A stretch of 64,000 nt of DNA from Sphingobium soli (GTDB taxonomy: Bacteria; Pseudomonadota; Alphaproteobacteria; Sphingomonadales; Sphingomonadaceae). Below the pieces are notes generated by a model. That model was not told the DNA's origin, did not search any database, and saw only the letters and a program-made list of their open reading frames with translations. Shown piece after piece: positions 33,711-42,783 of the stretch; the first letter of the stretch is position 1; the number at the start of each line of letters is the position of its first letter. The translations under genes were made by a program, and so were the position numbers. The stretch is taken from contig NZ_JAJGNP010000002.1 in the NCBI RefSeq assembly GCF_020782245.1, forward strand, positions 310,001-374,000. Reading direction: 5' to 3'.

Positions 33711-34376
33711 TCAGGTGCAGCGGGCGGTGTTCGCCGCCGCCAGATTGCCCGCATTCTTGATCGCCTGATCGGTGCGTTCGCGCACGTTGAAAGCGCTGGA
33801 GTATCGGATCACCTTGGGTCCGAAGATGGCGTTGCTGACGATCGGCTGATAGCGGTAGGCGACCTCGACGAACATGACCGCAGTGCCGCTCATCGCCTTC
33901 ACCTTGGTCGCGGCCGTCGTGCCCGGCCCCATGCCGTCCTTCATGCTGGCGTTGGTCTGGCCATTCCCGGCAACGCCATAGCTGGACGTGAAGGCGCCAT
34001 TGCCCCAGCAGCGCTGCCAGCGAATATATTGCCCCTCGTTCGGCCCGGTGAGCCCGTTAGGTTCCAGGTCCGACAGGAAGATACGGCCATTCGCCTGAAG
34101 CCTGAGCGACTGCGTGGATTGATTGGCGCCGATCATGATTTCATTCACATCGGCTTCGTCGATGGATGTGCGCACGCGTGAGGCATTGTCGGCCACCAGC
34201 ATCGCGATCTGGCTGATCCGCAGATGGGCCAGGGCCAGATTGGCCGCTTCAAGCCCGCACATGCACAGGATCAGCAGCACCGGCAACGAGAAGGCGAATT
34301 CGATCAGCGCCAGGCCGCGATCGTCGCGACGCAACCGGCGCAGGGTCAAGAGCAGGGGCAGGCGCATCCTCGTCAT
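33711..34376 (-). CDS. TadE-like pseudopilin/pilus-assembly protein (operon B, third gene)
   Basis: 221 residues. N-terminal TadE segment GLALIEFAFSLPVLLILCMC. The exported part contains YIRWQRCWGNGAF and EVAYRYQPIVSNAIFGP, matching the layout of 30342-30992. It overlaps the preceding gene by 4 nt (ATGA). Role in Flp pilus assembly inferred from family. Confidence 0.82.
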   Translation of the reverse strand: MTRMRLPLLLTLRRLRRDDRGLALIEFAFSLPVLLILCMCGLEAANLALAHLRISQIAMLVADNASRVRTSIDEADVNEIMIGANQSTQSLRLQANGRIFLSDLEPNGLTGPNEGQYIRWQRCWGNGAFTSSYGVAGNGQTNASMKDGMGPGTTAATKVKAMSGTAVMFVEVAYRYQPIVSNAIFGPKVIRYSSAFNVRERTDQAIKNAGNLAAANTARCT

Positions 34377-34972
34377 GAGCAGCGGATCGTGGGCGTGGTC
34401 TGGTTGGCCCAGGGCTGGTTACGGACCATGGTCGACACCGTCACCGACTGGGTGGCGCTCCATCCCAGCAGCCTGGCCATCGGGAACAGGCGCGGCTGCG
34501 ACAAGGTCACTTCATAATAGACGATGTCGTCGGCGTTCCCCAGTCCGGTGCTGCCGCCCGATGTGTCGAATACGCCATTGCCATTGGCGTCCTCATAGCA
34601 GTCACCGCTATTATAGACGCCCAGCGGCGCTGTATCGGACGTGATCTTCTCCGGTTTGCCGACGCGCGAGAAATTATAATAGCTTTTCTTGACGATATGG
34701 GGTGGGCTGGCGTTCCTGGCGGTGATGGCCGACATCTGCTGGGTGATATAGGCATCGAATTGCGCGCCATTGAGCGTGCCGACGGACGCGGCGCGCGCGG
34801 CCTTTTCAAGGACGCCGCGGGCGACCGCGTGCCAATAGGCTTGATAGCCCAAGTCGCCGATCGCCATGATCGTGAGCATGAGCGGCGGCGCGACAAAGCC
34901 GAATTCCAGCAGCGTGACGCCACGCGCATCGCGGCGCAGGCGCATCAGCTTCGATGCGATCCGCCCGATCAT
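34373..34972 (-). CDS. TadE-like protein with Asp/Asn-rich loop (operon B, second gene)
   Basis: 199 residues. N-terminal TadE segment GVTLLEFGFVAPPLMLTIMA. The exported part includes GDCYEDANGNGVFDTSGG, like a calcium-binding loop and equivalent to that in 30992-31573. Both also share a SQPRLFPMARLLGW / PKRILFGFLGAQWLLG-type segment near the end. Overlaps of 4 nt on each side show tight translational coupling. Confidence 0.82.
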   Translation of the reverse strand: MIGRIASKLMRLRRDARGVTLLEFGFVAPPLMLTIMAIGDLGYQAYWHAVARGVLEKAARAASVGTLNGAQFDAYITQQMSAITARNASPPHIVKKSYYNFSRVGKPEKITSDTAPLGVYNSGDCYEDANGNGVFDTSGGSTGLGNADDIVYYEVTLSQPRLFPMARLLGWSATQSVTVSTMVRNQPWANQTTPTIRCS

Positions 34973-37005
34973 TGCGACACCCGCAGACCGCCGATATTCT
35001 TGGCGATGTCCTTGAACTTCTGGCTCAGCGACGTGGCGTCATAGGCCATGGTCCAGTGGTTCGAACTGGTGGCGCAATTTTGCAGGGGGGTCTGGATATT
35101 TCCTTCGGACTGGTTGCGGAACCCGATGACCCAGATGGTGATGCCCTTGGCCTTGATAGCATTGCACAGCATCTGAAGACGCGTGTTATGGATAGCGGTC
35201 AGGTCGGTATCGCTGGTGTTTCCCGGCGCCACCCGCGCATCGAGTTGCTGATATCCATAGGCGCCATAGACCTGCTGATAGGCGCTCATGTCGCCGTCGG
35301 TCATGAACACGATATGGCGCGAGATGTTGAAGCCGTTGGGCGCGCTGTTGTTGTCGCTGGCAAAAATGCCTTTGGGCGACAGGAAGCGCGCGCCCCACAA
35401 CATGCCGATGTCATGATAAGTGCCGCCGACCGCGATCAGGTTGTCGATATAGCTGTTGAAGCTGCTCGACTGGCCCGTGGGCGTGCTTGTCCGATTGGTG
35501 TAGCTGGTCAGTCTGCGCGACTGGCTTGGGCAGGCGTTCCACCCGCCATCCTTGCGCGACTGCGTGTTGAGCCAGGTGCCCGACGAACCGCCACTGCGGG
35601 TGAATTCGACATCGGGCCAGTGCGGACGCCATTTGGTGCCCTTTTGCGTCGGATCGGGCAGAGCATCGATGTTGAGATCCTGCGCGTTTGACGGCGTGCT
35701 GCTTGTCGATGTGCTGGCGGTGATATTGCTGTCGGTATCCCGTTCCTCGATGCAACCCGCCCATGTCGATGTGGGCGCCACGACATTGCCGCTGGAATCG
35801 GTCGGCACGCTGGCGTCATAGGTGGGGTTGGCGACGGCGTTGCCGGTAATGAAGGATGATACCGTCAGCGGGAATTTGCCATATTCCCAACTCTTCTGCG
35901 GCGTCTGTGTGCTGCTGTCCGTCTTGGTCTCGACATAACTGCTATATTGCCGACGGGTGATGACGCACTGGCTGGGCTTTGCGGCGACATAGACCAGATT
36001 CCAGCCCTGCCACTGCCAGCCTCCAGCGACAGCCGGGGTATAGGTCGCATTATAGGCATAGCCATTGGTCGTGCGCGTCGTGACCGTGGTGGTGGTGCGA
36101 ACACCCGTGATGGGGTCGGTTGTGGTTCCCGAAGTGGTGTTTACTACTGGTGTTACGCTCGCAGGGGCCACGCATTGCCCTGAAGATTGTCCGGGCGTGC
36201 TGCTGTAATTTGTCCAAGCGGAGACAGATCCTGACTGGTAGGTCCAGGCACCGGGGGGACCGTCAACCGGCGCGCCGTAGCTCGTCAGCAGCCGCCGCGT
36301 CTGATAATCCCATGTCTCGCCGCTGATACCGCCGACCAGATAGTTGGTCGGCAGCTGATAGCCGACATTGACCGTCGAACTATAGGGCATGAACCCATAA
36401 CGGATGCGCCCCGTGCTGTTCGATCCCGCGCCCAGCGTGTCGTAGAAATCCTTGACCGCCTGCTTGAGCGCGGCAAGCCGCGTCGTCGAGCCGCCCTTGC
36501 CGTCGGAAATGGCATAGGCCATCGACCCGGTGGTATCGAGCACCAGCATCACGTCGGTGTTACCGATGTCGAACCGCGCCTCGCACGTCACCGATAAAGG
36601 CAATGTTTCATAGCGGAAAATCTTCATCACCGTGGTCGGCATCGTGGTGGATGCCGTCACCTGCACGGTGGTCGTTTCGCCCGGCTTGCTGCGGATGACG
36701 GGCGTGAAAGTCGCGGCCTGAAACGTCCCTTGCGGAAAATTGAAGTCGAAGAATTTCTTGGCTTCGTCCTTGTTGGCCTGGGTCATCGACGATGTCGTCA
36801 TCGCCCGGCGTCCGGCGAGGGCGGCGGCGTCGCAGGCCTGCTGCATGCGCGCGCGCGCCATATAGGCGCGGCCCATGTCCAGCCCGCCGCCGATCAGCGC
36901 CGCCAGCGGGATGATGGCCGCGGCCACCATCGCCATGACATTGCCCTTCTGGTTGCGCGCCAGACGGCTCATAAAGCCTTGGGGATGTGTGTTCATCTTG
37001 CCCAT
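34969..37005 (-). CDS. TadG-like pilus protein with VWA domain (operon B, first gene)
   Basis: 678 residues from the ATG at 37005; in-frame ATGs at 37023, 36996 and 36972 are also possible. N-terminal segment GNVMAMVAAAIIPLAALIGG and MGRAYMARARMQQACDAAAL, typical of TadG. VWA metal site VMLVLDTTGSMAYAI. The middle is very Thr/Ser-rich (TTTVTTRTTNGYAYNATYTP), suggesting an exposed stalk. A late HIVFMTDGDMSAYQQ strand closes the VWA fold. It is paralogous to 31570-33480 and divergent from the squalene-synthase-like gene. Confidence 0.85.
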   Translation of the reverse strand: MGKMNTHPQGFMSRLARNQKGNVMAMVAAAIIPLAALIGGGLDMGRAYMARARMQQACDAAALAGRRAMTTSSMTQANKDEAKKFFDFNFPQGTFQAATFTPVIRSKPGETTTVQVTASTTMPTTVMKIFRYETLPLSVTCEARFDIGNTDVMLVLDTTGSMAYAISDGKGGSTTRLAALKQAVKDFYDTLGAGSNSTGRIRYGFMPYSSTVNVGYQLPTNYLVGGISGETWDYQTRRLLTSYGAPVDGPPGAWTYQSGSVSAWTNYSSTPGQSSGQCVAPASVTPVVNTTSGTTTDPITGVRTTTTVTTRTTNGYAYNATYTPAVAGGWQWQGWNLVYVAAKPSQCVITRRQYSSYVETKTDSSTQTPQKSWEYGKFPLTVSSFITGNAVANPTYDASVPTDSSGNVVAPTSTWAGCIEERDTDSNITASTSTSSTPSNAQDLNIDALPDPTQKGTKWRPHWPDVEFTRSGGSSGTWLNTQSRKDGGWNACPSQSRRLTSYTNRTSTPTGQSSSFNSYIDNLIAVGGTYHDIGMLWGARFLSPKGIFASDNNSAPNGFNISRHIVFMTDGDMSAYQQVYGAYGYQQLDARVAPGNTSDTDLTAIHNTRLQMLCNAIKAKGITIWVIGFRNQSEGNIQTPLQNCATSSNHWTMAYDATSLSQKFKDIAKNIGGLRVSQ

Positions 37006-37157
37006 CAGTCCGCAATCACCCATGTGACGCCCGACATTCCCTGCATTTGGGCTGGGCGATTTGCGCGCTCCTGCGTGCGCACGCGGGACTTGTTTAGGAG
37101 GACAATGCTTAAAATATCGCAAACCGGCCTCGAAAAGCCCCGCTGTGCAGGCCGGTC

Positions 37158-37814
37158 ATGAGTGTCGATTCACTGCTTACGCCGCTGCCGCTACTGCTGT
37201 CGGCCCATGCCGGTGCGGACGCGGCGCGCCAACGGGCAATCTGGGCCTTCGACGCCCAATTGGCCAAGGTCGCGCGCACGACGCGTGAGCGGGCGATTGG
37301 TCAGATGCGCCTGGCATGGTGGAATGACGTCATCGACGACCCGGCCGGCATCAAAGGGCAGGGGGAGCCGGTCGTGGACGCGCTTCGTGCGACCGGCGGC
37401 ATGGCCGCGCCGGGCCTTGTTGCGATGATAGACGGCTGGGAAGTGCTGGTGGTGGAGCCGGAGATCGACGCGCAGGGGCTGCGTGATTATGCGGCCGGGC
37501 GCGGCGGCGGGCTGTTTCGCGCGCTTGCCGGGCAAGGCGACACGCCCGACTGGCTGGTCGCGGCCGGACAGGTCTGGGCGTTGTGGGACCTTGCCGGCCA
37601 TGTTGAGGAGGCGGCGCTCGCCGACGCAGCGCTCCGCCTCGCGAGCGAATTGTCGCCGCTGGCCGACGGCGCGCGCTGGCCGACCGCCTGGCGACCGCAG
37701 CGCATCGCCTTCACCCTGGCGCGACAGGATGTGATGAAGGGACGCGGCGCGCCGCGTGGAATGCCGCGTGGCCTGGCGTTCAGGCTGTTGCGGATCGCGC
37801 TTGTCGGGCGCTGA
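37158..37814 (+). CDS. Squalene/phytoene synthase family protein, short
   Basis: 218 residues. RERAIGQMRLAWWNDVIDDP corresponds to the conserved RLxWWRD helix of the family, and the later GHVEEAALADAALRLASELS region to its C-terminal helices. It is shorter than true synthases (about 280-350 residues), and I see no clear pair of DxxxD Mg-binding motifs. It may be a non-catalytic relative like mitochondrial NDUFAF6 rather than an isoprenoid enzyme. It stands alone, divergent from Tad operon B. Confidence 0.75.
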   Translation: MSVDSLLTPLPLLLSAHAGADAARQRAIWAFDAQLAKVARTTRERAIGQMRLAWWNDVIDDPAGIKGQGEPVVDALRATGGMAAPGLVAMIDGWEVLVVEPEIDAQGLRDYAAGRGGGLFRALAGQGDTPDWLVAAGQVWALWDLAGHVEEAALADAALRLASELSPLADGARWPTAWRPQRIAFTLARQDVMKGRGAPRGMPRGLAFRLLRIALVGR

Positions 37815-37860
37815 CGCATCGGGTTAGGCTGCGGACGCGCGCGGATGGAGGAGGGCGACG

Positions 37861-38322
37861 ATGGGGCGAATGCTGGCGGGCGGCATGGCGGCATTGCTGC
37901 TGATGGCGGGCGGCCTTTTCTGGTGGTCGAGCCGCGCGAGCCAGGCTCCCTTGCCGCAACTGGCCACCGCGCCGCCGCCGCCCGTGATCGAACCGCTGCC
38001 CAAAGGGGACCCCAATACCAGAGGAAAACCGCCGCCGATGCCGGCCGAAGCCAGCCCGCAGACCCGTGAGCAGAAGCGCTTCGCCCGCTATGACAGGGAC
38101 CGCGATGGCGTCATCACCCGGCTGGAAATGATGGGCAGCCGGACCAAGGCGTTCAAGGCGCTGGACAAGGATGGCGACAACCTGCTGTCCTTTGAGGAAT
38201 GGGCGGTCGCGACGTCCGATCGCTTCGCCAGCGCTGACGCGAACAAGGATGGCAAGCTTACCCCCGCCGAATTCGCCATTACCGCGCCCAAGCGGACGCC
38301 GAAGCCCAAGTGCACATGCTAG
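37861..38322 (+). CDS. EF-hand calcium-binding protein, exported or membrane-anchored
   Basis: 153 residues. An N-terminal hydrophobic segment (MLAGGMAALLLMAGGLFWW) serves as signal or anchor. A Pro-rich linker follows, then three EF-hand loops: DRDRDGVITRLE, DKDGDNLLSFEE and DANKDGKLTPAE, each with acidic residues at positions 1, 3, 5 and 12. It probably binds calcium in the periplasm. GGAGGAGGGCGACG precedes the ATG. A palindromic repeat follows its stop. Confidence 0.88.
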   Translation: MGRMLAGGMAALLLMAGGLFWWSSRASQAPLPQLATAPPPPVIEPLPKGDPNTRGKPPPMPAEASPQTREQKRFARYDRDRDGVITRLEMMGSRTKAFKALDKDGDNLLSFEEWAVATSDRFASADANKDGKLTPAEFAITAPKRTPKPKCTC

Positions 38323-38327
38323 GCTCT

Positions 38328-38391
38328 CCGTTCAGTTCGTGCATATTAAGAACCGATGCGCGAGAGTTCTCGACAAGCTCGAACTGAACGG
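38328..38391. repeat. Gene-less copy of the GIY-YIG-unit repeat
   Basis: CCGTTCAGTTCG (38328-38339) and CGAACTGAACGG (38380-38391) form a perfect 12-bp inverted repeat around 40 bases. The segment 38366-38391 (GTTCTCGACAAGCTCGAAC...) matches 53545-53570 at 23 of 26 bases. It lies between two convergent genes, where it may also act as a terminator. Confidence 0.8.
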
Positions 38392-38402
38392 TGTTTATAT
38401 GT

Positions 38403-39746
38403 TTAAGCCAATTCCAGTTCGCCCATCCATGCGCCCAGCGACGAGCGCGCGCGCGCGGTATAGGCTTCCTTGCGCTGTTTCTTCTTCACGTCATCCAGCG
38501 GCGGAAACAGGCCGAAATTGACGTTCATCGGTTGATAGTCGGCGGTCGCGACATTGCCCGTCACATGGCCAAGCAGCGCGCCCAGCGCCGTGTCGGCCGG
38601 CGGCGGCGTCATCTCCCGGCCCAGCAGTTCGGCCGCGGCGAACCGTCCGGCAAGCAGGCCGATGGCCGCGCTTTCGACATAGCCTTCGCATCCCGTCATC
38701 TGTCCGGCAAAGCGGATATGCGGCGCGCTTTTAAGGCGCAGCGTCGCGTCCAGCAACTTGGGGCTCTGGATGAAGGTGTTGCGATGCAGACCGCCGAGCC
38801 GGGCAAACTCCGCCTTTTCCAGGCCAGGAATGGTGCGGAACAGCTCGACCTGCGCGCCATGTTTCAGCTTGGTCTGAAAGCCCACCATGTTCCAGAGCGT
38901 GCCCGATGCATTGTCCTGCCGCAACTGCACCACCGCATAAGGCCAGCGGCCCGTGCGCGGATTGTCGAGGCCCATCGGCTTCATCGGCCCGTGGCGCAGC
39001 GTTTCCGGCCCGCGCGACGCCATCACCTCGATCGGCATGCATCCTTCGAAATAGGGGGTGTTGGCCTCCCATTCCTTGAACTCGGTCTTCTCGCCGTCAA
39101 GCAGCCCCTGGACGAAGGCCTGATACTGGTCCTTGTCCATCGGGCAATTGATATAATCCTTGCCCTCGCCGCCGCCGGGACCAATCTTGTCCCAGCGATT
39201 GGCCATCCAGCATTGGTCCATGTCGATGCTGTCGCGGTGAATAACCGGCGCGATCGCGTCGAAAAAGGCCAGATGCTCCATCCCCGCCGCCTGGCCGATG
39301 CTTGTCGCCAGCACCGGCGCGGTCAGCGGCCCGGTGGCGACGATCGTCATGCCTTCGTCCGGCAGCGCGTCGATCCGTTCGCGCACGATTTCGATATTGG
39401 GATGCTCGGCCAGCGCGCGCGTGACAGCCTGCGAAAATACATGGCGATCGACCGCGAGCGCCGATCCGGCCGGCACCTTGGCTGGCTCCGCGCTTGCCAT
39501 GATGAGCGACCCCAGCCGCCGCATCTCCTGATGCAGCAGGCCGACCGCATTCTTGTCGGCATCGTCGGACCGAAAACTGTTGGAACAGACCAGTTCCGCC
39601 AGCCCGTCCGTCTGGTGCGCCGGGGTCATGTCCCCCGCGCCGCGCATTTCCGACAGCCGCACGCGAACGCCCGCCTGCGCCAACTGCCAGGCCGCCTCCG
39701 ACCCGGCCAGCCCGCCGCCAATGATATGCACCTGATGATCGGACAT
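38403..39746 (-). CDS. trmFO: tRNA (uracil-54) methyltransferase TrmFO, folate/FAD-dependent
   Basis: 447 residues. FAD-binding start [20 protein letters not shown], then [20 protein letters not shown] and [20 protein letters not shown], diagnostic of TrmFO rather than GidA/MnmG. The C-terminal [20 protein letters not shown] is also conserved. It makes ribothymidine-54 in tRNA with methylenetetrahydrofolate. It appears to be transcribed alone. Confidence 0.97.
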   Translation of the reverse strand: MSDHQVHIIGGGLAGSEAAWQLAQAGVRVRLSEMRGAGDMTPAHQTDGLAELVCSNSFRSDDADKNAVGLLHQEMRRLGSLIMASAEPAKVPAGSALAVDRHVFSQAVTRALAEHPNIEIVRERIDALPDEGMTIVATGPLTAPVLATSIGQAAGMEHLAFFDAIAPVIHRDSIDMDQCWMANRWDKIGPGGGEGKDYINCPMDKDQYQAFVQGLLDGEKTEFKEWEANTPYFEGCMPIEVMASRGPETLRHGPMKPMGLDNPRTGRWPYAVVQLRQDNASGTLWNMVGFQTKLKHGAQVELFRTIPGLEKAEFARLGGLHRNTFIQSPKLLDATLRLKSAPHIRFAGQMTGCEGYVESAAIGLLAGRFAAAELLGREMTPPPADTALGALLGHVTGNVATADYQPMNVNFGLFPPLDDVKKKQRKEAYTARARSSLGAWMGELELA

Positions 39747-39873
39747 GGTTCGCCTGACTTCGATTATAGCTGCTAAAAAGGGGAGGAGGGGCGCCAGTGG
39801 GGCATAAACCCGCCCTGTGCAAGCGCTATAGCCCGTCCCCGCGCCTCAGGCCAAGGGTTCAGGCGCTATGGGC

Positions 39874-40287
39874 TCAGGCGGCGGTGCGGCTATGGGACAG
39901 CCAGGCGCAAATCCCGCTGGTGGCGATCAGGGCGAAGCTCACTGTGCCGGATGAGGTAAACAGGCCTATTGCCCAAACGAAAGCTGCCCCGGTCAGCAGG
40001 CCCGCCGCCGCCCAGGCCGGCCGGGCGGACAGGATGTCGAAGCGATCGGCCAAATGATGCATGAGGAAGGTGCCGGCAGCGATCGGCAAGCAGGCCACGA
40101 AGGGGCCGAAGATCAAGGCGAAGAGGAAGACTACCGGAATGCCCAGCAATGCCGCCGGCTCCAGGTCGATCGCGTCTGGCAACTCCATATACGCCATGGC
40201 CGCCAGGCTGAGCGCGACGCACAAGGGGCCGGCGGTCAGAATGGCCCGGCTGGCGCCACGGAAAGCGGTCTTGGGCGGTTCATACAT
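39874..40287 (-). CDS. Hypothetical multi-pass membrane protein
   Basis: 137 residues with four hydrophobic segments, e.g. LTAGPLCVALSLAAMAYMEL and IPVVFLFALIFGPFVACLPI. No named family recognised. A GGAGGTCGCC ribosome site precedes the ATG. It starts 54 bp after the neighbouring membrane gene on the same strand and is probably under the same operator at 40742-40759. Confidence 0.65.
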   Translation of the reverse strand: MYEPPKTAFRGASRAILTAGPLCVALSLAAMAYMELPDAIDLEPAALLGIPVVFLFALIFGPFVACLPIAAGTFLMHHLADRFDILSARPAWAAAGLLTGAAFVWAIGLFTSSGTVSFALIATSGICAWLSHSRTAA

Positions 40288-40341
40288 GGCGACCTCCTAC
40301 ATCGAAAGGGAGGGGCCGCACCGCCGCCCCTCCATGGCGTG

Positions 40342-40713
40342 TCAGGCTGCCTGCGGATGGCCGTTGGTCAGCCAGCCATTCACCTTGCGCCCGAAATGCG
40401 CGATCGCGCCCATGTTGAAAAAGTGCATGCCGCCCAGCACGATAACGGCCAGGCCCACCTTGCCGCTCAGGAAACGGATCGCGTCTGCATAGGTGACGGG
40501 TTCCTTACCCAGGCTCAGCGTCAGGGTGATGAAGCCGATATTGACGAGGTAGAAGCCGACGACCAGCAGGTGATTGGTCGACCGCGCCAGCTGCGCATTA
40601 TGGCCAAAACACTGGACCAGAAACACTTCGCCATTTTTGGACAGGGTGCGCGCGACCCAGATGGTGATCCCGATGGTGATTCCCAGATAGAGGGCATAGG
40701 CAGTCTCGACCAT
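40342..40713 (-). CDS. Hypothetical membrane protein under putative GbsR/MarR operator
   Basis: 123 residues with three or four hydrophobic segments: TAYALYLGITIGITIWVART, HLLVVGFYLVNIGFITLTLS and GLAVIVLGGMHFFNMGAIAH. No named family recognised. AAAGGAGACGC precedes the ATG. An 18-bp inverted repeat 29 bp upstream of the start nearly matches one in front of the regulator gene next door, so it is a predicted target of that regulator. Confidence 0.7.
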   Translation of the reverse strand: MVETAYALYLGITIGITIWVARTLSKNGEVFLVQCFGHNAQLARSTNHLLVVGFYLVNIGFITLTLSLGKEPVTYADAIRFLSGKVGLAVIVLGGMHFFNMGAIAHFGRKVNGWLTNGHPQAA

Positions 40714-40741
40714 GATGCGTCTCCTTTCAAATATTCCGTAA

Positions 40742-40759
40742 TTTCGGTAAATTCAGAAA
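40742..40759. promoter_or_regulatory. Putative operator, membrane-protein gene
   Basis: TTTCGGTAAATTCAGAAA is an imperfect palindrome identical at 15 of 18 positions to the one at 41356-41373. It lies 29 bp upstream of the start at 40713. Confidence 0.65.
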
Positions 40760-40792
40760 TCCATGGGCGTGAAAACGGATACCACGTCGGCG

Positions 40793-41347
40793 TTAGCCGC
40801 TATTCGCATCCTTCTTTCCGCCGGGCAGGAAGCGGACGACTTTGCCGCCCAGCTTCATCAGCGCGACCAATGTGGGCTTGGGCAGCACGCGCATCTGCTC
40901 ATACCAATTGCCCAGGGTGGATAGAAACTCGTGCATGCGGGTGATGCGTTCGCGCACATGGGGCGGGCAGGTGGCGTCCTTGGCCAGGCGTTGGGCCAGT
41001 TCATTAAGCAGCGCGATGGTCGGGTCGATCTCGCGCCGCTTGCGCTCGGCCGCGATGCGGGTGAGCATTTCCCACAGGTCCAGTTCCGCCACGAAATGGT
41101 CGCGCCGGTCGCCCTCGACATGGACGCGCCGAACGATGGCGTAGGACTGCAATTCCTTGAGTGCCGTCGATACGTTGGAGCGGGCGAGCCCGAGCTGGTC
41201 GACAATTTCGTCCGCGGGCAGGGGTCGGTCCGACAGGTAGAGGAGGGCATGCACCTGGCTCACCGACCGGTTGACGCCCCACTGCGTCCCCATCTCGCCC
41301 CAATGGAGCAGGAACGCCTTGGCATCGGGATGGTCAAGCAGTGGCAT
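40793..41347 (-). CDS. GbsR/MarR-type winged-helix transcriptional regulator
   Basis: 184 residues from MPLLDHPDAKAFLLHWGEMG; the upstream extension to 41485 is non-homologous. Winged helix: SQVHALLYLSDRPLPADEIV, then LGLARSNVSTALKELQSYAI as recognition helix and VRRVHVEGDRRDHFVAELDL as wing. The C-terminal helices would dimerise. The GbsR class responds to small molecules such as choline in Bacillus; the ligand here is unknown. The palindrome at 41356-41373, 8 bp before its start, suggests autoregulation. Confidence 0.85.
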   Translation of the reverse strand: MPLLDHPDAKAFLLHWGEMGTQWGVNRSVSQVHALLYLSDRPLPADEIVDQLGLARSNVSTALKELQSYAIVRRVHVEGDRRDHFVAELDLWEMLTRIAAERKRREIDPTIALLNELAQRLAKDATCPPHVRERITRMHEFLSTLGNWYEQMRVLPKPTLVALMKLGGKVVRFLPGGKKDANSG

Positions 41348-41355
41348 GATGTTTC

Positions 41356-41373
41356 TTTCTGTAAAAACAGAAA
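41356..41373. promoter_or_regulatory. Putative autoregulatory operator of the GbsR/MarR gene
   Basis: TTTCTGT (41356-41362), AAAA, ACAGAAA (41367-41373): a perfect 7-bp inverted repeat just before the regulator start, matching 40742-40759 at 15 of 18 bases. Confidence 0.7.
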
Positions 41374-41542
41374 TAACGGAAGGAATGGGCGCCCGCAAGC
41401 GGAAATCGCGTGCATTTGTCGCTTTCGGTGTCGGCGTCAGGCAAAAGGCACGCGCCCGTGACAAATCGGTTCGCATCGGCAACAAAGGGCGGCCTGCCGC
41501 GTTCGCCTATGAGATTTGCCTTCTGCCCTTGGAGATTTGCTC

Positions 41543-42088
41543 ATGAAAATCCTGCCTGTCATGCTCGTCCTGCCGCTGGGCGCCGCCCTGTCCGCCTGCG
41601 CCACCACCGGCACGGACACTGCCATGCCGGCCGAAGCGCCGATGGCCAGTACCAAGCTCATGGCCGGCGACGGCAGCGCGCGCGGCACCGCGACTGTGAC
41701 CGAAGCGGCCGACGGGCTGCATGTCCTGGTCAAGGCGCAGGGGCTGACGCCGGGCATGCATGCCGTCCATATCCACACGACCGGCATGTGCACCCCGCCC
41801 GACTTCACCAGCGCCGGTGGCCATTGGAACCCGACCAACCGCCAGCATGGCGCGGACAACCCGGCCGGCAAGCATATGGGTGACATGCCCAATATGATGG
41901 CCGGGTCGGACGGCATGGGCGAACTGGAATATGTCGTGCCCGGCGGCCTGATTTCGACCGGCTCCATGCCGTTGCTGGATAGCGATGGCGCGGCGGTGGT
42001 CATTCACGCGAAAGCCGATGACAATATGAGCGATCCGGCTGGCAATGCCGGCGGCCGCGTGGCCTGCGGCGTGCTGAAGGCCGGCTGA
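41543..42088 (+). CDS. sodC: Cu/Zn superoxide dismutase family lipoprotein
   Basis: 181 residues from MKILPVMLVLPLGAALSACA, with lipobox LSAC, so probably membrane-anchored in the periplasm; GGAG lies 8 nt before the ATG. The SOD fold shows HAVHIHTTGMCTPPDFTSAG (copper-binding His pair), GGHWNPTNRQHG, and the C-terminal GNAGGRVACGVL whose Arg and Cys are conserved. It converts periplasmic superoxide to peroxide. The zinc-loop Asp/His pattern (NPAGKHMGDMPN) is present. Confidence 0.92.
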   Translation: MKILPVMLVLPLGAALSACATTGTDTAMPAEAPMASTKLMAGDGSARGTATVTEAADGLHVLVKAQGLTPGMHAVHIHTTGMCTPPDFTSAGGHWNPTNRQHGADNPAGKHMGDMPNMMAGSDGMGELEYVVPGGLISTGSMPLLDSDGAAVVIHAKADDNMSDPAGNAGGRVACGVLKAG

Positions 42089-42103
42089 GCGGCCTTCACA
42101 TCC

Positions 42104-42661
42104 TCAGATGGCGGGGCACATATCCCCGCCATCGCCATGATAATCCGCCACCGCTTGGTAGCGCGCGCCATTATGTCCCAGGCGGCTTTCGAACAGGGTG
42201 AAGCCATCGATACGGAAGGCGGGGGTCGACAGTCCGGCATGAACGGCCAGGAAGCCATCGACCATTGTGCCTCTCCGCCCGAACCGGGCCAATGTTATAT
42301 GCGGCAGATAGGCGCGTCCCTCCGGCCCAAGCCCCGCGCGGACGCAGGCGCGATCGACCTTGCGATGGAGTTGCGCCAGCGGTTCGCGTGGCTGCACGCC
42401 AGCCCATAACGTATCGACAACGCCCCTGCGGTCGAAACTGCCCACCCCCTCGATCCGCACATCGAAGGGCGTGAAACGGATAGCGCCGAGCAGATCGGCC
42501 AGGTCATTGGCCCGATGCCGGTCCACCTCTCCTATGAAGCGCAAAGTCAGGTGCAATTGCTCGTCATCCTGCCACCGCGCGCCCTCCACGCCGCCGGCCA
42601 ACGACAATAAGCGGGCCCGTATCGCTGCGGGCGGACGGATGGCGATAAACAGACGATGCAT
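42104..42661 (-). CDS. thpR: RNA 2',3'-cyclic phosphodiesterase ThpR (2'-5' RNA ligase family)
   Basis: 185 residues from MHRLFIAIRPPAAIRARLL; the longer frame to 42769 is rejected. The two HxT catalytic motifs are LHLTLRFIGEV and YLPHITLARFG. The family hydrolyses 2',3'-cyclic phosphates or, in reverse, joins tRNA halves by 2'-5' bonds. It converges on sodC, 15 bp apart. Confidence 0.93.
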   Translation of the reverse strand: MHRLFIAIRPPAAIRARLLSLAGGVEGARWQDDEQLHLTLRFIGEVDRHRANDLADLLGAIRFTPFDVRIEGVGSFDRRGVVDTLWAGVQPREPLAQLHRKVDRACVRAGLGPEGRAYLPHITLARFGRRGTMVDGFLAVHAGLSTPAFRIDGFTLFESRLGHNGARYQAVADYHGDGGDMCPAI

Positions 42662-42783
42662 CGGCGGACTATAGCCCTGCGCGCCCAATGTGCCATATCC
42701 GTTCCGGTTTGGCTTGAAGTCGCCGCCATTAGCGCCGATAATGAAGGGACCGGCGACGAACGCCGGCAAAGGAGATGAATTTC

